Assembly: GCA_903832085.1 (NCBI GenBank)
Contig: CAIKZZ010000046.1
Coordinates: 1 to 64,000 of the forward strand
DNA: 64,000 bases
Reading direction: 5' to 3'
Source of the DNA: an uncultured Pseudomonadota bacterium
GTDB lineage: Bacteria > Pseudomonadota > Gammaproteobacteria > Steroidobacterales > Steroidobacteraceae
The notes beneath the pieces were generated by a model, which saw only the letters and a program-made list of their open reading frames with translations, had not been told where the DNA came from and made no database searches. This document shows, one piece after another, positions 52,915-62,781 of this stretch (position 1 is its first letter; every line of letters starts with the position of its first letter). Made by a program: the position numbers and the translations under genes.

Positions 52915-52993
52915 AGAGCATAGATTACGTGTTATTCGCTGCGCAATGGACGCGCTCAAGCTATGCTTTGCGCTCATTGGTTTAGTCACGTAG

Positions 52994-53608
52994 GTGCCGG
53001 TTTTGGCGATCGCGCAGTATCACTCAGTTACGTTGGCATCGGCATCGCCGCGCCGCGAGGCGCTGTTGCGGCAGATCGGGGTGCATAGCGTCATTGTGCC
53101 TGCTGATATCGATGAGTCGCGCCGTCCTGGTGAGCACCCCGTTAGCTATGTACAGCGCTTGGCGGCCGAGAAGGCCGCTGCGGTTTGGAGTCGCGATAAT
53201 CGCCAGCCGGTGCTTGCGGCCGATACCGCCGTCGTCCTGGGCGAAGCTGTGTTTGGTAAGCCCGCTGACCTCGAGGAGAGCGTGCGCATGCTGCAAGCGC
53301 TTTCGGGCCGCACTCACGAGGTGTTGACCGCGGTCGCCGTACGCCACGCGAGCGGGCTTCAGTCTGCACTCAGCCAGAGTCAGGTCACGTTTCGTGTTTT
53401 ATCGCTTGCTGAGTGTCAGCGTTATGTGGCGACCGGCGAGCCTCTGGGCAAGGCGGGAGGTTACGCAATTCAAGGATTCGCAGCGAGCTTTATCACCCTC
53501 TTGCATGGCAGTTACTCTGCGGTGATGGGCTTGCCCTTAGCGGAGACGGCCGAGTTACTGACCGCTGCGGGTGTGCAGGTGTGGAATAGCGACGGGATTG
53601 GCACATGA
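52994..53608 (+). CDS. maf: Maf-like nucleoside triphosphate pyrophosphatase (YhdE type)
   Basis: A house-cleaning NTPase, probably dTTP/UTP pyrophosphatase. The 204-residue protein has LASASPRREALLRQIGV, VLAADTAVVLGEAVFGKP and GKAGGYAIQGFAASFI, the family signatures. The GTG at 52994 is the best start. Its place directly before rng and yhdP matches E. coli yhdE. Its stop overlaps the rng ATG. Confidence 0.94.
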   Translation: MPVLAIAQYHSVTLASASPRREALLRQIGVHSVIVPADIDESRRPGEHPVSYVQRLAAEKAAAVWSRDNRQPVLAADTAVVLGEAVFGKPADLEESVRMLQALSGRTHEVLTAVAVRHASGLQSALSQSQVTFRVLSLAECQRYVATGEPLGKAGGYAIQGFAASFITLLHGSYSAVMGLPLAETAELLTAAGVQVWNSDGIGT

Positions 53609-55074
53609 CCGTCGAAATCCTCGTTAACGTTACACCGCGCGAAAGTCGCGCCGCATTCATCGAAAATGGGGTGCTGCAAGAAACCTATATCGAGCGGACA
53701 AATCGCCTAGGAATCACCAGCAACATCTATAAGGCGCGCGTCTCGCGCGTGTTGCCGGGTATGCAGGCAGCATTCATGGAGATCGGACTCGAGCGCACGG
53801 CATTTTTACATGTGTCAGATATTGCGCGTCGTGATGATGTAAGCCCCGAACTCGCAGCTCCGAAGGCCGTTGATATTCGTAGTGTGATCACCGAGGGCGA
53901 TGAGTTATTGGTGCAGGTACTTAAGGATCCACTTGGGACGAAAGGCGCACGTTTAACGACTTTCATTACACTGCCATCGCGCTTTTTAGTGTACATGCCG
54001 CATGGCGCGGGCGTCGGGGTATCGGCTCGTATCGAGGATGAGGCAGAGCGGGCACGCTTGCGCACGCTAGTCGAATCGTTTATCCCCGCTGATTACCGTG
54101 GTGGCTACATTGTGCGGACTGTGGCCGAGGGGGTCGGTGCGGACGCGTTGCGCGCCGATATGGTGTTTTTGGAGCGTCTGTGGAGTGTGGTGGGGGCAAA
54201 TGGCTTTCGGGCGCCCGCCGGCACCTTAGTCCATGAGGACCTGCCGTTGCCGCTGCGCGTGCTGCGTGATTTGCTCGGCCAGCATGTCGATCGGGTGCTC
54301 GTGGATGCAATTACGGCACGCGAGCGGATGGTGAACTTTGCGCGCACCTTTATGCCGGACAGTGAGGCGAAGATCGAGTTGTACGCGGGTAACAGACCGA
54401 TTTTTGATTTGTATGCGGTTGAGGATGAGATAAAGAAAGCGCTTGATCGAAAAGTGCCCTTGAAGTCAGGCGGCTATTTAGTCATCGACCAGACAGAATC
54501 CATGACGACGGTGGACGTGAACACCGGAGCATTTGTTGGCCACCGCAATTTAGAAGACACGATTTTCCGCACTAATTTGGAGGCGGCTGTTGCTATTGCG
54601 CGTCAGTTACGTTTGCGCAATCTCGGTGGGATTATCATTATTGATTTTATTGATATGGAAGCTGATGATCATCGACAGCAGGTGCTGCAGGCGCTCAGCA
54701 AGTCGTTGGCGGCTGATCATGCGCGTACCAGTATCTCCTCCGTGTCGCCGCTTGGGCTTGTCGAGATGACTCGCAAGCGTACACGCGAGAGTCTTGAACA
54801 TCTTCTGTGTCGTCCTTGCCCGGTCTGCGAGGGACGGCGCTATGTGAAAACTGCAGAGACTGTGGTCTATGAAATATTTAGAGAACTGGTACGTCAAGCA
54901 AGTCAGTTTGAGGTGCAAGGCTTGATGGTGCTTGCACACCAAGATGTGATTGAGTTGCTGCTGGATGAGGAATCTGCCGCTCTCGGTGAGCTAGAGGTGG
55001 TCGTAGGTAAGCCGATACGTCTGCAAACTGAATCGTTATATGCGCACGATCAGTATGACGTGGTCTTGGTGTAG
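53605..55074 (+). CDS. rng: Ribonuclease G
   Basis: RNase G matures the 5' end of 16S rRNA and decays some mRNAs. The 489-residue protein (E. coli 489) starts MTVEILVNVTPRESRAAFIE, with an S1 domain at about 38-120. The catalytic DNase-I-like domain has TVDVNTGAFVGHRNLEDTIF and IIIIDFIDMEADDHR. The zinc-link CPVC (CRPCPVCEGRR) is near residue 410. It overlaps maf by ATGA, and yhdP follows 9 nt later. Confidence 0.97.
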   Translation: MTVEILVNVTPRESRAAFIENGVLQETYIERTNRLGITSNIYKARVSRVLPGMQAAFMEIGLERTAFLHVSDIARRDDVSPELAAPKAVDIRSVITEGDELLVQVLKDPLGTKGARLTTFITLPSRFLVYMPHGAGVGVSARIEDEAERARLRTLVESFIPADYRGGYIVRTVAEGVGADALRADMVFLERLWSVVGANGFRAPAGTLVHEDLPLPLRVLRDLLGQHVDRVLVDAITARERMVNFARTFMPDSEAKIELYAGNRPIFDLYAVEDEIKKALDRKVPLKSGGYLVIDQTESMTTVDVNTGAFVGHRNLEDTIFRTNLEAAVAIARQLRLRNLGGIIIIDFIDMEADDHRQQVLQALSKSLAADHARTSISSVSPLGLVEMTRKRTRESLEHLLCRPCPVCEGRRYVKTAETVVYEIFRELVRQASQFEVQGLMVLAHQDVIELLLDEESAALGELEVVVGKPIRLQTESLYAHDQYDVVLV

Positions 55075-55083
55075 GCGCGGCAT

Positions 55084-58000
55084 ATGACACGAATGCGAGT
55101 CATTCTGAAGTGGCTGATCTATGTGCTGGCAGGCATCGGTGTGTTATTCGCGGCCGCTGTGATTGTCATGCGGGTGTGGCTTGAGCGGTCGCCTGAAATC
55201 GCGCCACAAGTTGTGGTGCGTGTCGAGAGCCTGACTGGGCTGCAATTTGGATTTTCAAGTCTTGATGCACGACTCGGTTGGGATGGCCCTGAGTTGGTGT
55301 TTCGTAATGCGCGCATTACCGTCCCTGGGCAGCACGATGCAGTCGTCACGGCGCTCGCCGGCCGTGTCGGCTTTGATTGGTGGAGAGCGTTACGTACAGG
55401 CCGGCTTGGTGCAGGTCGATTGGTGCTGCAGGGCGCGAAGTTGTATGTATATCGCACCGAGGCTGGTGTTGAACTACGTGGCCAGGGTGATATCGCCAAT
55501 AGCGCAAACGGTGCCCATCTGTCGGTGAATGATCTGCCCGTTGGCCGACTGCGGATCGAGGACGCTAGTATTACCTTGCAGGATTTGCGCCGCCAATCAG
55601 AGCCTTGGCATATTGATCGCGTTAGTCTCGACATTGATCGAGACCCTGCGGCACTCGACCTTGAGGGTAGTGTGCGTTTACCTGATGCGTTGGGGACCCA
55701 CCTCGATATCAGCGCACATTTGTCTGGTGATCTTGCGAGTGAGACGCAGTTGGAATGGAGTACCCATATCCGACTTGCGGGCGGCTCGTTCGCGGGATTC
55801 ACGACCCTCATGCCAGTGTGGTCTGGCTTGCCGACTTCTGGGATGGCTGATCTTGATTTTACCGCCCGTGGGCGTGGTGGTGCATTAGACGCGATTACTG
55901 GGCGTTTTATGCTGAAAGACGTGTTGCTTGGTGAGTTGGCGCCAGCGGGGGAACAGCGCTTAAGTCAGTTGGCCGGCCAAATTAGTTTGGCTCACCTAGC
56001 GGCACGCTGGGATCTGGTAGCGAAGGGGATCACGATAGACCCCGGACACGATGCGTGGCGTGCGGGTGATCTGCACGTAACCGTCGATCAAACAGTCGAT
56101 GGCATTCGCTACATTGCGCTGCGTTCGCCTGAGTTGCCATTAGATCGTTTGGTAAGTCTCGCCGCTTTAATGCCTGCAGGGGGTGCGCGTGATGCGCTGC
56201 TTGCACTCGCGCCGCGTGGCAAATTAAGTGCTGTGGATTTATCGTTTGCGCACGGCGTCAGTCCAGGCCAATGGACAGTGAATGGGCTTGCGCGTTTTCA
56301 GGGTCTGGGTATGAATGCGTGGGGTAAGTTGCCTGGTTTCACCGGTATCAATGGCGTATTGACCGGCCAAGGTGATCACGGGCACCTACAAGTAGGCTCT
56401 AAAGGATTCATGCTCGATCTGCAGGAGTATCTGCCCGCGCCCGTCTACTCATCCGAGTTGGCTATGTCGCTTGATTGGTCATCAGCCACGGACGGTTGGC
56501 GATTGGCTGTTGATAGTGTGCATAGTTTTTCTGCTGATGGCTCTGGCGATGGAAAAGCGCAGTTATGGTTACCGGCTGATAATCAATCCCCGCAGCTAGA
56601 TCTCGATATTAGGCTCAATGACATTGATGCACGGCATGCCGCGCGGTATCTGCCTGAACGAAAATATCCAAGCAAGGTGTCGAGCTGGCTTGATGCGGCT
56701 CTGCTTGCCGGAAAAGTGACCAATGCACAATTGCGGTATCGTGGCCCAGTACGCAACTTCCCATTTCGTGATGGCTCTGGCGTGTTTGAGGTGCGGGTGC
56801 CTTTCAGTGGACTCACCATGCACTACCGTGACGGCTTTGCCAACATCGAAGAGTTGGATGGCGTCGCTGAATTCCGTAATGAGGGTTTCTCATCCACCGT
56901 GAGTCATGCGCGTGTGCTCGGCCTTGAGATTGGCGATGGCAGCGCGGCGATGGTAGATTTTGAGACTGGTAATTTCATTGCCACGGCTAGCGCGCATGGG
57001 AATTTAAAAGATGCGCTTGCCTTTCTCCAGTCATCGCCTATTGGGCCAACCTTGGGAGATTATTTTCAGCATCTCACGGGGCGTGGTGCCCTAGTAGCAA
57101 AAGTTAAACTTGAGTTTCCATTCACACACTTTGCTGACCGCCACATTGAAGTCAGCGGACATCTGGCGCAGGCAAACGTGACGGCGCCGGGTGTCACAGA
57201 CGAGATAAAAAATCTCACGGGTTCGTTTGTATTGCGTGACCGAGAATTGCGTGTTTCTGATGCGACAGCAAATTGGATGGGTGGGGTCACACGCTTAAAA
57301 GCGACCACTGTGCGTGGGCCGACACCACATACTGGTGAGCGTGTCTTGGTCGTGTCCGCAGATGGCACAGCACTTGCCGACAAGGTGCAAAAACAGCTTG
57401 GGATCAGCCGTGGCCAGTGGTTCTCAGGGCAGCTGCCGTGGCACGGTGAGATGCGTATGCCATGGTTTGAGTGGCAGCCACGACCCGTTGTGGAGGCTGG
57501 CGCGTTGCCAGGGTCGTTACCACAAGCACAGGATATTAAGCTGCGCGCCCTGCCGATCAGCGTGCATTGGGAATCGGCTCTGGGTGGTTTTGGTATTGCA
57601 TTGCCGGGTCCGATTGCTAAAACGAGTGATGTGACGCGTATCGCTAGACTCGATGCGCTGATTGATCCGGCGGTACCGGTGGATGCGCCACCCTTGCCAC
57701 GGAAAGTGCCTGCGCTGGAGCAGGGACTGACTAACAAACCCAAGCCGAGTGTTGTGACTGTGCGTGCGCAGCTTGGTCAAGATAACGCGGTGTTTGAGTG
57801 GGTCGACAACGAGGCTTACCAGCTTAAACGCGGCACAGTGCGTTTCGGTGGCGGTGCGGCTGCCTTGAAAGATGTGCCTGGAGTGTGGCTTGAAGGCCGT
57901 CTGCCGGACTTTGATTTATCGGCATGGCTGAGTGTGCGTTTGACCGACAAGCCTGGCAGCCCAATGAGCGACTATCTGCGGGGCGCCAATGTGCTGGTCG

Positions 58001-59109
58001 ATCGTTTTAACGTGCTTGGGTTTGGTTTTAACCAAGTGGCCCTCGCGCTGGAGGCGCGCGCGGGTGCCTGGCGGGCAACTGTGAGTGGGCCCACTGCGCA
58101 AGGCACGGTAGTGATTCCGTGGAACAGTCAGGGCCTAGATCCACTGTCGATCACATTGGACCATCTTGCAATTGATGAGCATGCGCTTAAAGAAGATGCT
58201 TTGAATGATTCAGAGGCAGATTCTGTAACTGATCCTGCCATGTTGCCAGCCATGACCCTGCAGGTGCGTGACCTGCAAATGCGTGCCAAACGTTTTGGCG
58301 CATTAGAAGCTGTGCTGCGTCATGATCCGCACGGGTTAATACTTGAGCATGCTGCGCTCACCGGGGCGTCTTACCGTGCGCTAGTGCATGGTAGTTGGAT
58401 GCAGTCGCTGACTGGGCAGAAGAGCAAGTTGGCGTTCACATTAGATAGCACCAATCTGAAGGATACGCTCGGTGCCTGGGGCTTTGATGCCACTTTATCT
58501 GGCAAGTCTGGTCACGCGAGTGGTGATTTTAGTTGGTCCGGCGGACCGCAAGGTGACTTGCTCGCAAAAGCCACGGGTAACGTCAACATTCGCATTGATA
58601 CAGGTGAGTTAATGACGGTGGCGCCTGGCGCAGGTCGAGTACTGGGCTTGCTGTCGATCGCAGCGCTGCCGCGTCGTCTGACGCTCGATTTCAAAGACCT
58701 GACTGACAAAGGGTTTGCATTCGATTACATCAAAGGCGATTTTGAGTTTCGTGATGCCAATGCCTATACAACGAATCTCGTACTGAAAGGTCCAGCTGCT
58801 GAAATTGGTGTAGTGGGTCGTACAGGTCTTAAAGCCCATGATTACGATCAAACTGCGAAGGTGACTGGGAATCTCGGTGGGTCGATTGCGGCTGCAGGCG
58901 CGCTGGCTGGTGGTCCTGCGGTGGGAGCCGCGTTATTGCTGTTCTCTACCGTGTTTAAGGAGCCCCTATCGGGTATCGCGCGCGGCTATTATCGGATTAC
59001 CGGTAGTTGGGATCAGCCAAAAGTTGAGCGGATTGGTGCGAGTGCCGCACGTGATGCCGAAGGCGCGCTCGAGAATGTGGATGCGGTTCCGGCAGGCACA
59101 CTGCGCTGA
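55084..59109 (+). CDS. yhdP: YhdP-family AsmA-like phospholipid transport protein
   Basis: YhdP is an inner-membrane-anchored periplasmic bridge protein carrying phospholipids to the outer membrane. The 1341-residue product has one N-terminal transmembrane helix (about residues 9-32), then a long periplasmic region rich in beta-strand patterns, the repeating-groove architecture. The C-terminal AsmA-like domain includes AAAGALAGGPAVGAALLLF and FKEPLSGIARGYYRITGSWD. E. coli YhdP has 1266 residues. The next gene starts after 10 nt. Confidence 0.92.
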   Translation: MTRMRVILKWLIYVLAGIGVLFAAAVIVMRVWLERSPEIAPQVVVRVESLTGLQFGFSSLDARLGWDGPELVFRNARITVPGQHDAVVTALAGRVGFDWWRALRTGRLGAGRLVLQGAKLYVYRTEAGVELRGQGDIANSANGAHLSVNDLPVGRLRIEDASITLQDLRRQSEPWHIDRVSLDIDRDPAALDLEGSVRLPDALGTHLDISAHLSGDLASETQLEWSTHIRLAGGSFAGFTTLMPVWSGLPTSGMADLDFTARGRGGALDAITGRFMLKDVLLGELAPAGEQRLSQLAGQISLAHLAARWDLVAKGITIDPGHDAWRAGDLHVTVDQTVDGIRYIALRSPELPLDRLVSLAALMPAGGARDALLALAPRGKLSAVDLSFAHGVSPGQWTVNGLARFQGLGMNAWGKLPGFTGINGVLTGQGDHGHLQVGSKGFMLDLQEYLPAPVYSSELAMSLDWSSATDGWRLAVDSVHSFSADGSGDGKAQLWLPADNQSPQLDLDIRLNDIDARHAARYLPERKYPSKVSSWLDAALLAGKVTNAQLRYRGPVRNFPFRDGSGVFEVRVPFSGLTMHYRDGFANIEELDGVAEFRNEGFSSTVSHARVLGLEIGDGSAAMVDFETGNFIATASAHGNLKDALAFLQSSPIGPTLGDYFQHLTGRGALVAKVKLEFPFTHFADRHIEVSGHLAQANVTAPGVTDEIKNLTGSFVLRDRELRVSDATANWMGGVTRLKATTVRGPTPHTGERVLVVSADGTALADKVQKQLGISRGQWFSGQLPWHGEMRMPWFEWQPRPVVEAGALPGSLPQAQDIKLRALPISVHWESALGGFGIALPGPIAKTSDVTRIARLDALIDPAVPVDAPPLPRKVPALEQGLTNKPKPSVVTVRAQLGQDNAVFEWVDNEAYQLKRGTVRFGGGAAALKDVPGVWLEGRLPDFDLSAWLSVRLTDKPGSPMSDYLRGANVLVDRFNVLGFGFNQVALALEARAGAWRATVSGPTAQGTVVIPWNSQGLDPLSITLDHLAIDEHALKEDALNDSEADSVTDPAMLPAMTLQVRDLQMRAKRFGALEAVLRHDPHGLILEHAALTGASYRALVHGSWMQSLTGQKSKLAFTLDSTNLKDTLGAWGFDATLSGKSGHASGDFSWSGGPQGDLLAKATGNVNIRIDTGELMTVAPGAGRVLGLLSIAALPRRLTLDFKDLTDKGFAFDYIKGDFEFRDANAYTTNLVLKGPAAEIGVVGRTGLKAHDYDQTAKVTGNLGGSIAAAGALAGGPAVGAALLLFSTVFKEPLSGIARGYYRITGSWDQPKVERIGASAARDAEGALENVDAVPAGTLR

Positions 59110-59119
59110 GGGTGAGGTC

Positions 59120-59935
59120 ATGACTACGGTTGCTGCGATACAAATGACGTCGGGTCCGGACGTGGCTGCGAACCTTCAAGTGGCGCAACGCTTGCTGGCT
59201 GATGCGCGGGCGCGTGGCGCGACGCTTGCGTTGCTACCAGAGAACTTTAATTTTATTGGCCAGCGCGATGCTGATAAAAAAGCTATCGCTGAGCGACATG
59301 GCCACGGACTGACCCAAGACACAATGGCCGCTACCGCTCAGAAGCTCGGAATTTGGATTATTGCGGGCACCCAGCCGCTGAAAAGTGACAATGACGATAC
59401 GCGTGTCACCAACAGCACGCTGGTTTATGGCAGTGATGGGTCGTGCGTGGCGCGCTACGATAAGATTCACCTATTCGACGTCAATGTCCCCAATAAGCCA
59501 GGTGAGAGTTACCATGAGAGTGCGCAGGTGGCGCCTGGGCGTGATGTTGTGGTTGTGGACACACCTGCCGGTCGTGTTGGTCTTAGTGTGTGCTACGACA
59601 TGCGGTTTCCGGAGTTGTATCGCCGCTTAAGTGCGCTGGGGGCCGACATTTTAGTCATGCCAGCCGCATTTACCGTACCCACTGGGCGCGCTCATTGGGA
59701 AGTTTTGTTGCGCGCGCGTGCGATTGAGAATCTTAGTTACGTGTTAGCTGCCGCGCAGTCTGGAGTGCATCCCAACGATCGGGAGACGTTTGGTGATACG
59801 CTCATCATTGATTATTGGGGGCGGGTGCTTGGCCGCCTGCCGCGCGGCACCGGTGTGGTGACTGCAGATATCGATTTGCAAGCGATGGTGGCGACGCGGG
59901 CGGGTTTTCCGTCACTGCAGCACCGTGTGCTATAG
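59120..59935 (+). CDS. Carbon-nitrogen hydrolase, Nit1-like (probable deaminated glutathione amidase)
   Basis: A nitrilase-superfamily amidase. The 271-residue protein has the complete triad: Glu41 (LLPENFNF), Lys115 ([13 protein letters not shown]) and Cys158 ([15 protein letters not shown]). The HLFDV and [10 protein letters not shown] motifs are typical of Nit proteins that repair deaminated glutathione. The ATG at 59120 follows GAGG; the ORF-track start at 58877 lies in yhdP. It is inserted between yhdP and tldD, as in many proteobacteria. Confidence 0.88.
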   Translation: MTTVAAIQMTSGPDVAANLQVAQRLLADARARGATLALLPENFNFIGQRDADKKAIAERHGHGLTQDTMAATAQKLGIWIIAGTQPLKSDNDDTRVTNSTLVYGSDGSCVARYDKIHLFDVNVPNKPGESYHESAQVAPGRDVVVVDTPAGRVGLSVCYDMRFPELYRRLSALGADILVMPAAFTVPTGRAHWEVLLRARAIENLSYVLAAAQSGVHPNDRETFGDTLIIDYWGRVLGRLPRGTGVVTADIDLQAMVATRAGFPSLQHRVL

Positions 59936-59952
59936 ACCTTAAAGGATTGTGG

Positions 59953-61428
59953 ATGGCTGCTGTAATAAAAGAACCCAGTGCACTTGATCTAGCCACGAGT
60001 CGGATTCTGGCGACATCGGGCCTGGATATCGGCGTACTTGATCGGGTGCTCGGTACGATTAAGAGTCATGCGATTGACGAGGGAGAGCTCTATTTTCAGT
60101 TGTCGCATGAAGAGTCATGGGCGCTGGAAGACGGTATCGTTAAAGAAGGCGCCTACAGTATTGATCAGGGCGTGGGCGTGCGAGCGATTGCAGGTGAGCG
60201 CACCGGGTTTGCTTATTCGGACGCGATTGATGCCGATGCGCTGCATGAAGTGGCGCGTGCTGCACGTGCTATTGCGCGTCATGGTGGCAACGGCGTATCG
60301 ACGCCCGGCCACGTGCTTGGTGGGCAGAAGATTGTCACTGGACGCGCCCTGTATGGTGTGGCTGACCCCATCAGCGCGATGGCTGATGCCGATAAAGTTG
60401 CATTTTTGCTTGAGCTTGACCGGCTAACGCGACGGCTTGATCCACGCGTACACCAGGTCATGGCGAGTTTAGCTGCAGTTCACGAAATCATACTGATCGC
60501 AAACTCCAACGGTACGCTGGCTGCCGACGTGCGCCCCTTGGTTCGGGTGAATGTCAGCGTCATCCTTGAACAAGACGGTCGCCGTGAGCAAGGTTATGCT
60601 GGGATGGGTGGTCGCTATACCATTCTTGAGTTACTTAATAATCCGCGAGTACAGGATCTGCCGCGCCAGGCGATACATGCTGCCAGTGTCAATCTTGATG
60701 CAGTGCCTGCGCCCGCGGGCACCCTGACTGTGGTGCTCGCTGGCGGTTGGCCTGGGGTCATGCTCCACGAGGCTGTGGGTCACCCGCTTGAGGGAGATTT
60801 TAATCGCAAGGGAACTTCTGCGTTTGCGGGGCGGCTAGGCGAAGTGGTGGCGAGTCCCCTGTGCACGGTTGTTGATGATGGCACCTTGGATCGTCGTCGA
60901 GGTTCGCTCAACATGGACGATGAGGGCACGCCCACCGAGTGCACAACCTTGATAGAAGGCGGTGTACTTAAAGGCTACATGCAGGACCGACTCAATGCGC
61001 GCTTGATGGGTATGAAGCCGACGGGGAACGGTCGACGCGAGTCCTTTGCTCACATGACGTTGCCGCGCATGACGAACACCTACATGCTGGCAGGTCCGCA
61101 CGATCCCGAAGAGATTATTCGTTCGGTGCAGCATGGGCTTTATGCGGTGAATTTTGCTGGTGGGCAAGTGGACCCGACCAGTGGGAAATTTGTGTTTTCG
61201 ACGAGTGAGGCTTATTTAATTGAAAATGGTCGTGTCACGCGGCCTGTCCGCGGGGCTTCATTAATTGGCTCAGGACCCGAGGTGTTGCAGCGCGTCACGA
61301 TGGTGGGTTCGGATCTGAAGCTTGATGCGGGCATTGGTAACTGCGGTAAAGATGGTCAGACGATACCGGTGGGAGTTGGTTTACCCACATTGAAAGTGGA
61401 GGGACTGACCGTTGGTGGCACCGGCTGA
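59953..61428 (+). CDS. tldD: Metalloprotease TldD
   Basis: TldD, with TldE, is a heterodimeric protease that degrades unfolded peptides and processes some microcins. The 491-residue protein (481 in E. coli) has the zinc motif HEAVGH (His272-His277, in [14 protein letters not shown]) and a C-terminal domain with [18 protein letters not shown]. The ATG at 59953 has AAAGGA 6 nt upstream; the ORF-track start at 59815 is within the nit gene. The partner tldE (pmbA) is not in this window. Confidence 0.96.
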   Translation: MAAVIKEPSALDLATSRILATSGLDIGVLDRVLGTIKSHAIDEGELYFQLSHEESWALEDGIVKEGAYSIDQGVGVRAIAGERTGFAYSDAIDADALHEVARAARAIARHGGNGVSTPGHVLGGQKIVTGRALYGVADPISAMADADKVAFLLELDRLTRRLDPRVHQVMASLAAVHEIILIANSNGTLAADVRPLVRVNVSVILEQDGRREQGYAGMGGRYTILELLNNPRVQDLPRQAIHAASVNLDAVPAPAGTLTVVLAGGWPGVMLHEAVGHPLEGDFNRKGTSAFAGRLGEVVASPLCTVVDDGTLDRRRGSLNMDDEGTPTECTTLIEGGVLKGYMQDRLNARLMGMKPTGNGRRESFAHMTLPRMTNTYMLAGPHDPEEIIRSVQHGLYAVNFAGGQVDPTSGKFVFSTSEAYLIENGRVTRPVRGASLIGSGPEVLQRVTMVGSDLKLDAGIGNCGKDGQTIPVGVGLPTLKVEGLTVGGTG

Positions 61429-61448
61429 TCAGCAGCTAGCCGTTGGAG

Positions 61449-62708
61449 TCAGGCCTCGGGTTGATTTGTGTCTTCAGTTTCGGCAGCCGGCGTTGAGTCA
61501 GCGCTAATCGTTTGTGGGGTGTCTGCAGACAGTGTGTGGGTGCTGGTGTGATCGGTGCCTTCTAAATAAGTCAGCGTATAGCGCCCGATATTGATGGCCA
61601 TGTCGTGGCTAAGAACCTGTCTGCGGATCTTACGGCCTTTATAGTAAAGGCCATTGGTGCTGTTTAAATCCTCGATGATCACAGCATGTGGCGTCACGTT
61701 AAGTTGACAGTGGTGGCGACTAATGTACGTTGAGTCTAAACGCAGATCATTTTGCGCGGTGCGGCCGATGAGTAGCCTGCCTGGTGATAAATCATGTGTG
61801 CTGATGGTGTTGCCGTCGTAGCCAAGCGAAATGCGACCAATGACGCCGGTTTGGCTTCCTGCTAAATTGATGCGAGCGTAATTTGAAGTGTTCGATGCAT
61901 ATTCCTGCCAACCTAGTTCATCGATCGCCGCTTGTACCTCTGTTACATCGACCACTGTTTTTTCAGTAGTGAAAGCGGCCATCATGGCAGTGTCGCACAG
62001 CGTGTTGATGAGCCGAGGTACACCGCCTGTGTAGCGAAATACTCTCTTAAGCGCGGCGTCTGTAAAGATAGGCTGATCGTTGCCACCGGCAATCTTGAGC
62101 CGGTGCGTTACATAAGCGTATGTATCTGTATCCGACAGCGGTGTGAGATGAAATTTAAGACGTATGCGCTGCGATAGTTGGACGAGGTCAGGTGCATTAA
62201 GTTTGGCGTTAAGTTCTGGTTGTCCTGCAAGAATAATCCTCAAGATTTTATCTTTAGTGGTCTCAACCCCCGACAGCATGCGCACTTCTTCGAGTACTGA
62301 ATTTGGCAGGTTCTGAGCCTCATCAATAATGAGTAGCACTTTGCGATTGGCGGCATATTGCTCAATCAGGAACGTATTCAGGGTATGGATCAGTTCTGCT
62401 TTGCCCATCTTGAATGGTGAGAAACCAAACTGCGCGAGCACAGTTTGTAAAAATCCGAGCGGAGTCAGCGAGGTCTGGTTGATCTGGGCGACCAGCACAT
62501 CCTTATCGAGGGAGCGCAGGAACGTCTCAATCAGTGTGGTTTTTCCGGAGCCGATTTCGCCAGTAATAGCGACAAAGCCATCAGTCAGCCAAATGGTCGA
62601 CTCCATGTAGGCTTTGGCGCGTGCATGGTGAGCAGATAAAAATAGGAAATCGGGATCCGGGCTTAAGCGGAACGGGAGTTCCTTTAGTCCAAAGAGTTCA
62701 CGGTACAT
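61449..62708 (-). CDS. ExeA-like AAA ATPase fused to an FHA domain
   Basis: The 419-residue protein starts MYRELFGLKELPFRLSPDPD, the hallmark of ExeA/GspA-type ATPases. It has Walker A GEIGSGKTT (50-58), Walker B LLIIDEAQNLP (126-135) and the sensor region GGVPRLINTLCD. Residues 310-375 form an FHA phosphothreonine-binding domain (LLIGR, ISRHHCQL, DLNSTNGLYYKGR). A low-complexity Thr/Ala tail ends it. No transmembrane helix or secretin partner is seen, so the role, perhaps secretion or signalling, is unknown. It lies downstream of purEK on the same strand. Confidence 0.88.
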   Translation of the reverse strand: MYRELFGLKELPFRLSPDPDFLFLSAHHARAKAYMESTIWLTDGFVAITGEIGSGKTTLIETFLRSLDKDVLVAQINQTSLTPLGFLQTVLAQFGFSPFKMGKAELIHTLNTFLIEQYAANRKVLLIIDEAQNLPNSVLEEVRMLSGVETTKDKILRIILAGQPELNAKLNAPDLVQLSQRIRLKFHLTPLSDTDTYAYVTHRLKIAGGNDQPIFTDAALKRVFRYTGGVPRLINTLCDTAMMAAFTTEKTVVDVTEVQAAIDELGWQEYASNTSNYARINLAGSQTGVIGRISLGYDGNTISTHDLSPGRLLIGRTAQNDLRLDSTYISRHHCQLNVTPHAVIIEDLNSTNGLYYKGRKIRRQVLSHDMAINIGRYTLTYLEGTDHTSTHTLSADTPQTISADSTPAAETEDTNQPEA

Positions 62709-62781
62709 GAGTCAATCCGTGGTGCACGATAATCCCTACTTAATACCGATTGGCGCGATTTCAACAGACGTCATTGGTTAC

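Noticed and set aside
58877-59119. Upstream extension of the nitrilase ORF
   Set aside because: It lies inside yhdP in another frame, and GAGG before ATG 59120 fits.
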